Counted from the first letter of the stretch, positions 50,792 to 61,351 are shown. The stretch is 64,000 nt of DNA from Mycobacterium sp. 1100029.7 (GCF_001665235.1 NZ_LZSC01000067.1:25700-89699), one strand, 5' to 3'. Numbers and translations are program-made. Notes: generated by a model from the letters alone, not told the origin.

Positions 50792-51394
50792 TCAAACTCC
50801 TTCGTTGGTGATCCCGCCAAGCACGATGGCGAGATACTGCTGGCCCACCTGCTCTGCGGTGAGCGGTCCGCCGGGTCGATACCAGCGCACCGACACCCAG
50901 GTGGTGTCACGGATGAAGCGGTAGACCAGGTCGACGTCGAGGTCGGGCCGGAAATAGCCCTCGTCGACGCCTTGATGTAGCAGCTCGACCCACATCTTGC
51001 GCTGCTGGCGGTTCATGTCCTCGATGTAGGCGAACCGCGGCTGGGACAGCAGCCGCTGAGCCTCGTCCTGATAGATGACCACCTGAGCATGCCGATGCTC
51101 GATCGCCTCGAACGAGGCCATGAACAACCCCTTGAGCCGATCCAGCGGATTGGCCTCGGCCGCTACGATTTCGCGGTAGCGGGTGAACAGCCAATCCAGG
51201 AAGCTGCGTAATAATTCGTCGACCATCTCCTCCTTGGAGGAGAAATGGTGATACAGGCTCCCGGACAGGATTCCGGCGCCGTCGGCGATGTCACGCACGG
51301 TAGTGGCGCGCAGACCCCGCTCGGCGAACATTGTCGCGGCGAGCCCCAAAAGCTCGTCACGACGACTGTTCGCCTGACCGGTCACTCGGTCCAC
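50792..51394 (-). CDS. kstR2: KstR2, TetR-family repressor of the C/D-ring regulon
   Basis: 200-residue TetR regulator. N-terminal HTH 'TTVRDIADGAGILSGSLYHHFSSKEEMVDELL' (about 30-61), C-terminal all-helical ligand domain. Its known ligand is HIP-CoA made by FadD3. GTG at 51394 (MDRVTGQANSRR...). A KstR2-type box lies 15 bp upstream of the GTG, so it represses itself; the three operators in this window are its natural targets. The RBS is weak. Confidence 0.95.
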   Translation of the reverse strand: MDRVTGQANSRRDELLGLAATMFAERGLRATTVRDIADGAGILSGSLYHHFSSKEEMVDELLRSFLDWLFTRYREIVAAEANPLDRLKGLFMASFEAIEHRHAQVVIYQDEAQRLLSQPRFAYIEDMNRQQRKMWVELLHQGVDEGYFRPDLDVDLVYRFIRDTTWVSVRWYRPGGPLTAEQVGQQYLAIVLGGITNEGV

Positions 51395-51409
51395 CCGGTC
51401 AGGATATCA

Positions 51410-51423
51410 ACCAAGCGCTTGCT
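51410..51423. promoter_or_regulatory. KstR2-type operator upstream of kstR2
   Basis: ACCAAGCGCTTGCT fits AnCAAGnnCTTGnT exactly, in the 42-bp gap between kstR2 and ipdF. It is an autoregulatory site for kstR2-fadA6. Confidence 0.92.
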
Positions 51424-51436
51424 TGGCCAGCGGGGC

Positions 51437-52221
51437 TCACGGGTGCTGGCTGGACACCGAGATGACCTCGCCGGTGAGGTAGCTCGAGTAGTCGCTGGCC
51501 AAGAACGCGATGGTGGCCGCGATCTCCCACGGTTCCGCGGCACGACCGAAGGCCTCGCCGGCGGAGAGCCGGTCGAGCAACTCCGACGACGACGTCTTCT
51601 CCAAGAATCTGTGCCGGGCGATACTCGGCGACACCGCGTTGATCCGGACGTCGTACTCGGCGGCTTCGATTGCGCTGCAACGAGTTAGCGCCATCACGCC
51701 GGCTTTGGCGGCCGCATAGTGCGACTGGGAGTGCTGCGCGCGCCAACCGAGAACGCTGGCGTTGTTGACGATCACACCGCCGTGCGGCGCATCGCGGAAG
51801 TAGCGCAGCGCGGCGCGCGTGGCACGCAACACCGACGTCAGAGTCACGTTCAGGACGCGGTCCCATTCCTCGTCGGTCATGTCGACCACCGGCGTCTGCC
51901 CGCCCAGGCCGGCATTGTTGACCAGCACGTCGATTCGTCCCAGCCGGGCGGTGGCCGACGAGATCAACGCATCGACCTGAGCCGTGGAGGTCACGTCGCA
52001 CACCACGTGCTCGACCCGGCCCAAGCCCAGCGCCGACAGTTCCTCGGCCGTTTCGCCCAGCCGTCGCTGATGGTGGTCCGAGACCACCACGTCGGCCCCC
52101 TCCGCGAGCGCGCGCCGCGCGGTCGACGCACCGATCCCGGTGCCGGCGGCCGCGGTGATCACCACCACCTTGCCTTGCAGAAGTCCGTGCCCGGCAATCT
52201 CTTTCGGCGCTTCGGCCAAAC

Positions 52222-52225
<4 letters not shown>
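51437..52225 (-). CDS. ipdF: IpdF, SDR of HIP-CoA degradation
   Basis: 262-residue SDR oxidising the 5-hydroxyl of the hydroxylated indanone-propionate CoA. 'VITAAAGTGIGASTARRALAEGADVVVSDHH' (about 22-52), 'VLVNNAGLGGQ', 'NNASVLGWRAQHSQSHYAAAKAG'; the usual P-G motif reads 'VSPSIARHRFL'. ATG at 52225 overlaps the fadE30 stop (ATGA). Family name and step from Rhodococcus/M. tuberculosis work. Confidence 0.93.
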
Positions 52226-53379
<1,154 letters not shown>

Positions 53380-53396
53380 GCCCTGTAGGCTAACCT

Positions 53397-53410
53397 ACCA
53401 AGCACTTGCT
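53397..53410. promoter_or_regulatory. KstR2-type operator between fadE30 and fadD3
   Basis: ACCAAGCACTTGCT fits AnCAAGnnCTTGnT exactly. It is 17 bp from the fadE30 ATG and 75 bp upstream of the fadD3 ATG, and should control both directions. Confidence 0.92.
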
Positions 53411-53420
53411 TTGGTGGCCC

Positions 53421-53464
53421 GGGCGACGATGCACGCCGCATCGCGGCGTGAGGAGGAGTCGGGC
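53421..53464 (+). repeat. Leader cassette in the fadD3 5' region (in-frame variant)
   Basis: A variant reading GGGCGACGATGCACGCC then GCGGCGTGAGGAGGAG. From ATG 53429 the frame runs without stop into fadD3 (53486), giving a possible 19-residue extension MHAASRREEESG.... The second Shine-Dalgarno AAGAGGAG just before 53486 argues for the later start. Confidence 0.7.
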
Positions 53465-53485
53465 AATCGAAAGAGGAGTATCCCG

Positions 53486-55048
53486 ATGACTGGCGATCCG
53501 CGCACTGTGCCCGCGGCGCTGGACCATTTCGTGCGCCAGTTCCCTGACCAGCCAGCGCTGATCACCGAGGAGCGATCCTTCACCGCCACCGAACTGCGCG
53601 ACGAGGTGCACCGCGCCGCCGCCGCGCTGATCGCGCTCGGTGTCGAGCACGGCGATCGAGTGGCGGTGTGGTCGCCGAACACCTGGCACTGGGTGATCGC
53701 CTGCCTGGCGATCCACCACGCCGGTGCCGCGATGGTGCCGTTGAACACTCGCTACACCGCCTCGGAGGCCAGTGACATCCTGGTGCGCACCGACGCGCCG
53801 GTGCTGTTCGCGATGGGCCGATTCCTCGGCAACGACCGCCTTGCCGACCTGGACCGTGCCGCACTGCCCGCGCTGCGGCACATCGTGCGTATCCCGGTCG
53901 ACGCCGACGATCCTGTTCAAGGCACCTGGGACGACTTCATCGAGCGGGGTTCCGACCCGGAAGGCGCAGCCGCGGTGCAGGCTCGGGCCGCCGCCGTGGT
54001 TCCCGACGACCTCAGCGACATTCTGTTCACCTCCGGAACCACCGGGCGCAGCAAAGGAGTGCTGTGCGCGCACCGGCAATCGCTGTCGGCGTCGGCGTCG
54101 TGGGCGGCCAACGGCAAGATCACCAGCGCTGACCGCTACCTGTGCATTAACCCGTTCTTCCACAACTTCGGATACAAGGCCGGGATCCTGGCGTGCCTGC
54201 AGACCGGCGCAACGCTGATCCCGCATCTCACGTTCGACCCGCTGCGGACGCTGCAGGCAATCGAGCAGCATCGCATCACCGTATTGCCCGGGCCGCCAAC
54301 GATTTACCAGACTCTGCTCGATCACCCCGCGCGTGGCGACTACGACCTGAGCTCGCTGCGGTTCGCGGTGACCGGGGCCGCCACCGTTCCGGTCGTGTTG
54401 GTGGAGCGGATGCAGTCCGAGCTCGACATCGACATCGTGCTGACCGCTTACGGTCTGACCGAGGCCAACGGCATGGGCACCAGTTGCCGGGCCGACGACG
54501 ACGCCGTGACGGTCGCGACCACGTGTGGGCGTCCGTTCGCCGACTTCGAATTGCGCATCGACACGGCTTCCAGCGAATCCGGCTCCGGAGAAGGAGAGGT
54601 GCTCCTTCGCGGCCCCAACGTGATGCTGGGCTACCTCGACGATCCGGAGGCCACCGCCGCGGCCATCGATGCCGACGGCTGGCTGCATACCGGCGACATC
54701 GGAGTCCTCGACAACGACGGCAACCTGCGCATCACCGACCGGCTCAAAGACATGTACATCTGCGGCGGATTCAACGTCTACCCCGCCGAGATCGAGCAGG
54801 TGCTGGCTCGCATGGACGGGGTGGCCGACGCCGCGGTGATCGGGGTCCCCGACGAGCGCCTGGGCGAGGTGGGCCGCGCTTTCGTCGTGCCCAGGCCAGG
54901 CGCAGAACTCGACGAGAAATCGGTAATCGCTTATACCCGAGAACATTTGGCGAACTTCAAGGCACCCCGTTCGGTGCGGTTCGTCGACGCGTTGCCGCGC
55001 AATGCCGGCGGCAAGGTGGTCAAACCACAACTGCGAGAATGGACCTGA
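53486..55048 (+). CDS. fadD3: HIP-CoA synthetase FadD3
   Basis: 520-residue AMP-forming ligase that converts the indanone propionate HIP (rings C/D) to HIP-CoA, the inducer of KstR2. 'ILFTSGTTGRSKGVLC' (about 178-193), 'TAYGLTEANGMG', 'WLHTGDIGVLDNDGNLRITDRLKDMYICGGFNVYP' and the C-terminal Lys in 'PRNAGGKVVKPQ' are all there. ATG 53486 with AAGAGGAG upstream. It begins the plus-strand unit fadD3-fadE31-fadE32-fadE33-aspB. Confidence 0.95.
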   Translation: MTGDPRTVPAALDHFVRQFPDQPALITEERSFTATELRDEVHRAAAALIALGVEHGDRVAVWSPNTWHWVIACLAIHHAGAAMVPLNTRYTASEASDILVRTDAPVLFAMGRFLGNDRLADLDRAALPALRHIVRIPVDADDPVQGTWDDFIERGSDPEGAAAVQARAAAVVPDDLSDILFTSGTTGRSKGVLCAHRQSLSASASWAANGKITSADRYLCINPFFHNFGYKAGILACLQTGATLIPHLTFDPLRTLQAIEQHRITVLPGPPTIYQTLLDHPARGDYDLSSLRFAVTGAATVPVVLVERMQSELDIDIVLTAYGLTEANGMGTSCRADDDAVTVATTCGRPFADFELRIDTASSESGSGEGEVLLRGPNVMLGYLDDPEATAAAIDADGWLHTGDIGVLDNDGNLRITDRLKDMYICGGFNVYPAEIEQVLARMDGVADAAVIGVPDERLGEVGRAFVVPRPGAELDEKSVIAYTREHLANFKAPRSVRFVDALPRNAGGKVVKPQLREWT

Positions 55049-55061
55049 AATTGGACTCGAA

Positions 55062-56207
55062 ATGGACCTAGCACTAGACGACGAGACGCTGGCGTTTGCG
55101 GCCGAAGTGCGGGAATTCCTCTCGGCCAACGCCGAGTCGATCCCGACGAAGTCCTACGACAACGCGGAAGGCTTTGCCCAGCACCGTCATTGGGACAAGG
55201 TGCTGTTCGATGCCGGCCTGTCGGTGATCAACTGGCCGAAGAAGTACGGTGGCCGCGACGCACCGCTGCTGCAATGGGTGGTTTTCGAGGAGGAGTACTT
55301 CCGCGCCGGAGCTCCGGGGCGGGCCAGCGCCAACGGCACCTCGATGCTGGCTCCGACATTGTTCGCGCACGGCACCGACGAACAGCTGGACCGCATCCTT
55401 CCCAAAATGGCCAGCGGCGAACAGATCTGGGCCCAAGCCTGGTCGGAGCCCGAGTCCGGCAGCGACCTGGCATCGTTGCGGTCCACCGCGACCAAGACCG
55501 ACGGCGGCTGGCTGCTGAACGGCCAGAAGATCTGGAGCTCGCGGGCACCGTTCGCCGAGATGGGCTTCGGGCTGTTCCGCTCCGACCCCGCCGCCGAGCG
55601 GCACAACGGCCTGACGTACTTCATGTTCGACCTCAAGGCCAACGGTGTGACCGTGCGCCCCATCGTCCAGCTGGGCGGCGACACCGGCTTCGGCGAGATT
55701 TTCCTCGACGACGTCTTCGTGCCCGACGAGGACGTCATCGGTACCCCGAACGACGGCTGGCGCGCCGCCATGAGCACGTCGAGCAACGAACGCGGCATGT
55801 CGTTGCGCAGCCCCGCGCGCTTCATGGCTGCCGCCGAACGAGTGGTGCAGCTCTGGAAGGACGCCGGCTCCCCCACCGAGTTCGCCGATCGGGTTGCCGA
55901 CGTCTGGATCAAGGCGCAGGCCTATCGGTTGCAGACCTTCGGGACGGTGACGCGACTGGCCGCCGGCGGCGAGCTGGGTGCCGAATCGTCGGTGACCAAG
56001 GTGTTCTGGTCTGACCTGGATGTGGCGATCCATCAGACCGCCATCGACATCCGCGGCGCCGACGGCGAGATCGCCGGCCCGTGGACCGAAGGCTTGCTGT
56101 TCGCGTTGGGCGGCCCGATCTACGCCGGTACCAACGAGATTCAGCGCAACATCATCTCCGAGCGGCTACTGGGCCTGCCGCGCGAAAAGTCCGGAGGCAA
56201 GAAGTGA
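55062..56207 (+). CDS. fadE31: Acyl-CoA dehydrogenase FadE31
   Basis: 381 residues from the ATG at 55062 (14 bp after fadD3; weak RBS). Complete ACAD: 'WAQAWSEPESGSDLASLRSTA', 'LNGQKIWSSRAPFAEMGFGLF', 'FLDDVFVPDEDVIGTPNDGWRAAMSTSSNERGM', and 'GGPIYAGTNEIQRNIISERLLGLPRE'. In M. tuberculosis FadE31 forms hetero-oligomers with FadE32 or FadE33 in degradation of the methyl-oxo-dioyl-CoA. The stop overlaps the fadE32 GTG. Confidence 0.94.
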   Translation: MDLALDDETLAFAAEVREFLSANAESIPTKSYDNAEGFAQHRHWDKVLFDAGLSVINWPKKYGGRDAPLLQWVVFEEEYFRAGAPGRASANGTSMLAPTLFAHGTDEQLDRILPKMASGEQIWAQAWSEPESGSDLASLRSTATKTDGGWLLNGQKIWSSRAPFAEMGFGLFRSDPAAERHNGLTYFMFDLKANGVTVRPIVQLGGDTGFGEIFLDDVFVPDEDVIGTPNDGWRAAMSTSSNERGMSLRSPARFMAAAERVVQLWKDAGSPTEFADRVADVWIKAQAYRLQTFGTVTRLAAGGELGAESSVTKVFWSDLDVAIHQTAIDIRGADGEIAGPWTEGLLFALGGPIYAGTNEIQRNIISERLLGLPREKSGGKK

Positions 56208-57148
56208 AATTTGCGCTCGACGAACAGCAGCGCGACTTCGCGGCCAGCATCGACGCCGCGCTGAGCGCGGCGGACCTGCCCGGCACGTTGCGCGCCTGGT
56301 CCGACGGAGACCTCGCGCCGGGACGCAAGGTGTGGGAGCAGCTGGCCAACCTGGGTGTCACCGCACTGGCCGTGCCGGAGAAGTACGACGGCCTGGACGC
56401 GCACCCGGTTGATCTGGTGGTCGCGCTGGAACGTCTCGGTCGCTGGTGCGTGCCAGGTCCGGTCGCCGAATCGATTGCCGTAGCACCAGTTCTGCTGGCC
56501 TCTGGCGCTCAAGCCGACCGCAGTGCCCAGCTGGCATCCGGTGAACTGATCGTCACGGTGGCGCTGCCACCGCACACCCCCCGCGCGGTCGACGCCGAAG
56601 CCGCCGGACTGGTCCTGGTGGCCGGCGACGACGGTGTCAGCGCGGCAACCGTGGGCGCGTGCCAGCGCTCCGTCGACCCCAGCCGGCGCGTCTACGACGT
56701 GACGGCAACCGGGGATAGCTGGCGCGCGGATGTACAGCGGGCCTTCGAGTTCGGGGCATTGGCCACCGCCGCGCAGTTGGTCGGCGCCGCCGAGGCGCTG
56801 CTAGGCGACACCGTCGAATATGCCAAGCAGCGCAGTCAATTCGGCCGCGTCATCGGCTCGTACCAGGCGATCAAGCACAAGCTGGCCGACGTGCACATCG
56901 CCATCGAGTTGGCCCGCCCGTTGGTGTACGGCGCCGCATTGTCGTTGGAGCCACGCGACGTGAGCGCCGCCAAGGCCGCGGCCTCCGACGCCGGTCTGCT
57001 GGCCGCGCGTTCGGCGTTGCAGACCCACGGCGCCATCGGATTCACCCAAGAACACGACCTGTCCTTATGGCTGCTGCGGGTACAGGCGTTGCGATCGGCC
57101 TGGGGAACTCCGGAGGCGCACCGGCGCCGAGTATTGGAGGCACTGTGA
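56204..57148 (+). CDS. fadE32: Acyl-CoA dehydrogenase FadE32 (partner subunit)
   Basis: 314-residue short ACAD subunit, GTG at 56204 overlapping the fadE31 stop (GTGA). C-terminal domain is best conserved ('YAKQRSQFGRVIGSYQAIKHKLADVHIAIELARPLV', 'THGAIGFTQEHDLSLWLLRV'), the N-terminal and beta domains are eroded, as in FadE27/FadE28-type partners. Expected to function only with FadE31. Confidence 0.93.
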   Translation: MKFALDEQQRDFAASIDAALSAADLPGTLRAWSDGDLAPGRKVWEQLANLGVTALAVPEKYDGLDAHPVDLVVALERLGRWCVPGPVAESIAVAPVLLASGAQADRSAQLASGELIVTVALPPHTPRAVDAEAAGLVLVAGDDGVSAATVGACQRSVDPSRRVYDVTATGDSWRADVQRAFEFGALATAAQLVGAAEALLGDTVEYAKQRSQFGRVIGSYQAIKHKLADVHIAIELARPLVYGAALSLEPRDVSAAKAAASDAGLLAARSALQTHGAIGFTQEHDLSLWLLRVQALRSAWGTPEAHRRRVLEAL

Positions 57149-57154
57149 GCTGCG

Positions 57155-57196
57155 CCGGCGACGATGCAGCGCGCAGCAGTGAAGAGGAGCGGCGCC
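57155..57196 (+). repeat. Leader cassette upstream of fadE33 (in-frame variant)
   Basis: Copy of the leader (CCGGCGACGATGCAGCG... GTGAAGAGGAGCGGCGCC) directly before ATG 57197. ATG 57164 opens MQRAAVKRSGA in frame with fadE33, so the start choice is ambiguous; AAGAGGAGC fits as RBS for 57197. Confidence 0.8.
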
Positions 57197-58147
57197 ATGA
57201 CTGAAGAACGGGAACTACTGCGGGAGACGGTAGCCGCGCTGGTGGCCAAGCACGCCAATCCCGCGGCCGTACGTGCGGCGATGGAATCCGAGCACGGCTA
57301 CGACGAGGCGCTGTGGCAACTGCTGTGCGAGCAGGTCGGTGCCGCGGCGCTGGTGATCCCCGAGGAGCTGGGTGGTGCTGGGGGTGAACTTGCCGACGCT
57401 GCAACAGTTTTGCAGGAGCTCGGCCGCGCCCTGGTCCCCTCCCCGCTGCTGGGCACCACACTGGCGGAGCTGGCGCTGCTGGCCGGCCCCGAGCCGGATG
57501 CCCAAGCGCTGGAATCGTTGGCCGAGGGCACGTCGATCGGCGCGCTGGTGCTCGATGCCGATTACGTGGTCAACGGTGACGTCGCCGACGTCGTCGTCGC
57601 CGCGGCCGACGGGCAGCTGACCCGATGGACCCGGTTCAGTGCCCAGCCCGCGACCACGATGGACCCCACCCGCCGGCTGGCCCGCGTCACGGCCGAGGAC
57701 ACCGCCGAGTTGGGCCCGGACCCCGGCCTGGCCGACTTGGCGGCAATCCTGTTGGCGGCCGAGCAGATCGGAGCCGCCGAACATTGCCTGGAGCTGACCG
57801 TCGAATACGCCAAGAACCGGGTGCAATTCGGTCGGCCGATCGGTAGCTTCCAGGCGCTCAAACACCGGATGGCCGATCTGTACGTCATGATCGCCGCCGC
57901 CAAGGCCGTGGTGTCCGATGCCTGCACCGATCCCTCCCCTGTCAACGCCGCGACGGCTCGGCTGGCTGCCACCGAAGCGCTGTGTACTGTGACGGGCGAG
58001 GGTATCCAGCTGCACGGGGGCATCGCCATTACCTGGGAACACGACATGCACTTGTACTTCAAGCGTGCACACGGCAGCGCACAGCTGCTCAGTCCGCCGC
58101 GAGACGTATTGCGCCAATTGGAATCCGAGGTGCTCGAAACGTCGTGA
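57197..58147 (+). CDS. fadE33: Acyl-CoA dehydrogenase FadE33 (partner subunit)
   Basis: 316-residue ACAD partner subunit. 'LVIPEELGGAGGELADAATVLQELGRALVPSPLLG' N-terminal and 'EYAKNRVQFGRPIGSFQALKHRMADLYVMIAAAKAVV', 'QLHGGIAITWEHDMHLYFKRA' C-terminal segments are typical. Alternates with FadE32 as partner of FadE31 in this pathway. Start at ATG 57197; stop overlaps the aspB GTG. Confidence 0.93.
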   Translation: MTEERELLRETVAALVAKHANPAAVRAAMESEHGYDEALWQLLCEQVGAAALVIPEELGGAGGELADAATVLQELGRALVPSPLLGTTLAELALLAGPEPDAQALESLAEGTSIGALVLDADYVVNGDVADVVVAAADGQLTRWTRFSAQPATTMDPTRRLARVTAEDTAELGPDPGLADLAAILLAAEQIGAAEHCLELTVEYAKNRVQFGRPIGSFQALKHRMADLYVMIAAAKAVVSDACTDPSPVNAATARLAATEALCTVTGEGIQLHGGIAITWEHDMHLYFKRAHGSAQLLSPPRDVLRQLESEVLETS

Positions 58148-59313
58148 ACGATTCCGTCGCGCTGCGCGCCGGCATTCCGCCATTTCATGTGATGGATGTC
58201 TGGCTGGCGGCCGCGGAGCGTCAGCGCAGTCACGGCGACCTGGTCAACCTGTCGGCGGGCCAGCCCAGCGTCGGCGCGCCGGAACCGGTCCGGGCGGCGG
58301 CTGCGGCCGCGTTGCAGGGCAATCAGCTGGGTTACACCGTGGCCCTGGGGATACCCGAGCTGCGCGCTGCGATAGCGACGAATTACCAACGCGTGCACGG
58401 GATTTCCGTCGAACCCGAGGCGGTGATCATCACCACCGGATCCTCGGGCGGATTCCTGCTGGCGTTTCTGGCCTGCTTCGACGTCGGGGACCGGGTCGCG
58501 CTGGCCAGTCCCGGCTACCCGTGTTACCGGAACATATTGTCGGCGTTGGGATGCGAGGTGGTGGAGATCCCCTGCGGCCCGCAAACCCGGTTCCAGCCCA
58601 CCGTGGGACTGCTCGCCGAACTCGACCCACCGGTGCAGGGCGTCATCGTCGCCAGCCCGGCCAATCCGACCGGAACCGTGATACCCCCGCAGGAGCTGGC
58701 CGCAATAGCATCCTGGTGTGAGGGGTCCGGGGCGCGACTGATCAGCGACGAGGTCTACCACGGTCTGGTCTACGAAGGCGCTCCGCAAACCAGCTGCGCG
58801 TGGCAGACATCCCGTAACGCCGTGGTGGTCAACAGCTTTTCGAAATACTACGCAATGACCGGCTGGCGGCTGGGCTGGCTGTTGGTGCCGACGGAGCTGC
58901 GCCGCGCGGTGGACCGCCTGACGGGCAATTTCACCATCTGCCCGCCGGTGTTGTCGCAGATCGCCGCGGTCGCCGCGTTCACCCCGGAGGCGACCGCCGA
59001 GGCCGACGGCAACCTGGACCACTACGCCGGCAACCGGTCGCTGCTGCTGGACGGGCTCCGCGGCATCGGGATCGACCGGCTGGCGCCCACCGACGGCGCG
59101 TTCTACGTCTACGCCGACGTCTCAGACTTCACCGACGACTCCATGGATTTTTGTTCGAAGTTGTTGGCCGACACCGGGGTTGCGATAGCGCCCGGTATCG
59201 ACTTCGACACCGTGAGAGGCAACAGTTTCGTCCGGCTGTCGTTCGCCGGGCCGACCAGCGACATTGACGAAGCGGTGCGTCGCATCGGCCCTTGGTTGTC
59301 GGTCAGCGCTTGA
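58144..59313 (+). CDS. aspB: PLP-dependent aminotransferase AspB
   Basis: 389-residue class I/II aminotransferase, GTG overlapping the fadE33 stop. PLP Lys in 'NSFSKYYAMTGWRLGW' (about 238), the Asp that contacts the pyridine N in 'LISDEVYHGLVYEG', the substrate-binding Arg near 'NSFVRLSFAGP'. Annotated aspartate aminotransferase (Rv3565) in M. tuberculosis; the operon suggests it may handle an oxoacid made from ring degradation, but no evidence for that is seen. Overlaps the convergent FAAL gene by 11 bp. Confidence 0.9.
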   Translation: MNDSVALRAGIPPFHVMDVWLAAAERQRSHGDLVNLSAGQPSVGAPEPVRAAAAAALQGNQLGYTVALGIPELRAAIATNYQRVHGISVEPEAVIITTGSSGGFLLAFLACFDVGDRVALASPGYPCYRNILSALGCEVVEIPCGPQTRFQPTVGLLAELDPPVQGVIVASPANPTGTVIPPQELAAIASWCEGSGARLISDEVYHGLVYEGAPQTSCAWQTSRNAVVVNSFSKYYAMTGWRLGWLLVPTELRRAVDRLTGNFTICPPVLSQIAAVAAFTPEATAEADGNLDHYAGNRSLLLDGLRGIGIDRLAPTDGAFYVYADVSDFTDDSMDFCSKLLADTGVAIAPGIDFDTVRGNSFVRLSFAGPTSDIDEAVRRIGPWLSVSA

Positions 59314-61156
59314 ACTTGCCCGCCAGGTATTCGGCGCGGGCGGCACCGCGCGCGAGCTTGCCGCTCGTGGTGCGCGGAATGGTGCCGGCGGCGACCAACC
59401 GCACGTCGGCGACGCGGATCTGATGGTTGCGCGAAATAGCTGCTCGCACAGTGTCGGCGATCGAGCTCAGGTCGGTGCGACCCGCGCCTGCGGCGCGCTC
59501 GGCCACGACCACCAACTGCTCGCCGGAGCCGCCGTCGGGGGATTCGAGGACGTCGCCGGGAACCGAGAATGCGGCGACATACCCGGTACGAACCGCGGGT
59601 GACGAGTCGCTGACGGTGGTCTCGACGTCGAACGGATAGTGGTTGCGGCCGTCGATGATGATCAAGTCCTTGATCCGGCCGGTCAAGTACAGTTCGCCGT
59701 CGAGGTAGACACCGAGATCACCGGTCGCCAGCCAGCAGCCGTTCTCGGCCGCACCCTCGGCATGACCGCCGTCGTCCAGGCGCGACTGCAGCTTGTTGCC
59801 GAACACGCGCCGGCTCTCGTCTTCACGCCCGAAGTAACCACGGCCAACGTTGTTGCCTTGCAACCAGATTTCGCCCACGGTGCCGTCGGACACCTCGGCG
59901 CCGTCCGAGTCGACGATCACCGCCCACTGGTCGGGGATGGGTTGTCCGCAGGACACCTGGCTGACCGCATTCGGATGTTCGGGAGCCACGATCACCGCGC
60001 GGCCGGCGCCGAGCTCTTCGCGGTCGAGGTAAATCGCGCTCGCGGTGGCGTCCTGGGAGATGCTGGCCACCGACAGTGTCGCTTCGGCCATTCCGTAGGA
60101 CGGCTTGATCGCGTTCGACGGTAAGCCGTAGGGAGCGAACGCATTTGTGAACTTCTCGACGGCCGACATGGTGACCGGCTCGGACCCGTTGAGAATGCAG
60201 ACGACATTGCTGAGGTCGAGGGTGTCGCCCGCCGGCGGAAGGCCTCGTTCGGAAGTCAGTTCAAAGGCGAAGTTCGGCGCCGCCGCGAAGGTACGGCCGT
60301 AGGTCGACTCGATGCCCAGTTGCTTGATCCAGCGGTAGGGCCGACGCAGAAACGCCATCGGATCCATGATCGTGACGTGGGCCCCGAAGAACGCCGTGAA
60401 CATGATCATCATCAGCCCCATGTCGTGAAACAGGGGAAGCCAGCTCACCGTTCGAACGTCCACGTCCAATCCGCCGCTCATCACCATCTGCATCGCGTTG
60501 GTGTAGACGGACCGGTGGGTGATCTCCACGCCGGCCGGTGACCGCGTCGAGCCCGAGGTGTACTGCAGGTAAGCGATGTCGTCGGTATCGAGGGCCGCGC
60601 CGGTGAACATCGACCCGAGCGTTTCCGGCAGCGCGTCCACCGCGATCATGCGCGGTCGCTCCTTGGGCGCCAGCGTCCGGATGAAGGTCCGGACGGATTC
60701 GGCGACCGTGGTGGTCGTGAGCACCGCGGCGGGGCGGGCGTCGGCTAGCACCGCGGCCAATCGCTCGGCGTGCCCGGACATGGTCGGCGCGAACAGCGGG
60801 ACCGCGATATTCCCGGCATAGACGGCACCGAAGAAGGCCGCGACGTAGTCGAGTCCCTGCGGGGCGAGGATCGCCACCCGATCCCCCGGCTGGGTGACCT
60901 GCTGCAGGCGGGCGCCGATCGAGCAGACGCGGGCCCACAGCTCGTTCCAGCTGAGCACCACCGGCCGTCCGTCCGGTTCCTGGGAATAGTCGAGGAAGCG
61001 GTAGGCCGGACTGTCGCCGTGCAGCTCGCGATTGTGGTCGAAATACGAGGTCAGCGTCAGACCATCCGGGACGCTGATGGTGCCTTCGAGCGAGCCGAAA
61101 GCGTCCGCCTCACCCGGCTTAGGCACGACTCTGTCCAACAAGTGATCCCGACTCAC
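59303..61156 (-). CDS. Free-standing fatty-acyl-AMP ligase (FAAL-type FadD)
   Basis: 617-residue acyl-adenylating enzyme of the FAAL group (FadD21/23/32 type), not a CoA ligase: 'IAYLQYTSGSTRSPAGVEITHRS' (about 192-214), 'WLPLFHDMGLM', 'PSYGMAEATL', 'WLATGDLGVYLDGELYLTGRIKDLIIIDGRNHYP' and C-terminal 'IPRTTSGKLARGAAR'. FAALs hand acyl-AMP to a polyketide synthase ACP or an NRPS carrier, but no PKS/NRPS/ACP gene lies within the window. ATG at 61156. M. tuberculosis has no FAAL at this place, so it looks inserted between aspB and nat. Partner unknown. Confidence 0.88.
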   Translation of the reverse strand: MSRDHLLDRVVPKPGEADAFGSLEGTISVPDGLTLTSYFDHNRELHGDSPAYRFLDYSQEPDGRPVVLSWNELWARVCSIGARLQQVTQPGDRVAILAPQGLDYVAAFFGAVYAGNIAVPLFAPTMSGHAERLAAVLADARPAAVLTTTTVAESVRTFIRTLAPKERPRMIAVDALPETLGSMFTGAALDTDDIAYLQYTSGSTRSPAGVEITHRSVYTNAMQMVMSGGLDVDVRTVSWLPLFHDMGLMMIMFTAFFGAHVTIMDPMAFLRRPYRWIKQLGIESTYGRTFAAAPNFAFELTSERGLPPAGDTLDLSNVVCILNGSEPVTMSAVEKFTNAFAPYGLPSNAIKPSYGMAEATLSVASISQDATASAIYLDREELGAGRAVIVAPEHPNAVSQVSCGQPIPDQWAVIVDSDGAEVSDGTVGEIWLQGNNVGRGYFGREDESRRVFGNKLQSRLDDGGHAEGAAENGCWLATGDLGVYLDGELYLTGRIKDLIIIDGRNHYPFDVETTVSDSSPAVRTGYVAAFSVPGDVLESPDGGSGEQLVVVAERAAGAGRTDLSSIADTVRAAISRNHQIRVADVRLVAAGTIPRTTSGKLARGAARAEYLAGKFKR

Positions 61157-61351
61157 GGTAGGACAGATTAATGGGCGGGTGTGCTATTCGCCGCACTGGT
61201 TCGCTATGGCGGAGATCACGATGGCCTCACTAGCGGGCCCTTTATCACTGCATGCGGCCTGGTAGGGGCGTTCGTGCGGCCCCAAGACGATTTGCCGGAC
61301 CACAATTTCAATGCCTGATTTTCGGAAACCGCGACAGTCGAATTTCGAGAA
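61157..61351. other. Gap between FAAL and nat
   Basis: About 195 bp, AT-richer near nat, with two copies of TTCGAGAAT (61344-61352 and 61358-61366, the second inside the nat 3' end). It should contain the FAAL promoter. No operator of KstR or KstR2 type and no gene seen. Confidence 0.5.

Noticed and set aside
53390..55129. 579-codon open frame on the minus strand opposite fadD3
   Set aside because: Same type of antisense shadow; composition is low-complexity R/H/G/V and fadD3 motifs on the other strand are complete.
57562..59022. 486-codon open frame on the minus strand opposite fadE33 and aspB
   Set aside because: Spans two well-supported genes on the opposite strand and shows no protein family features.
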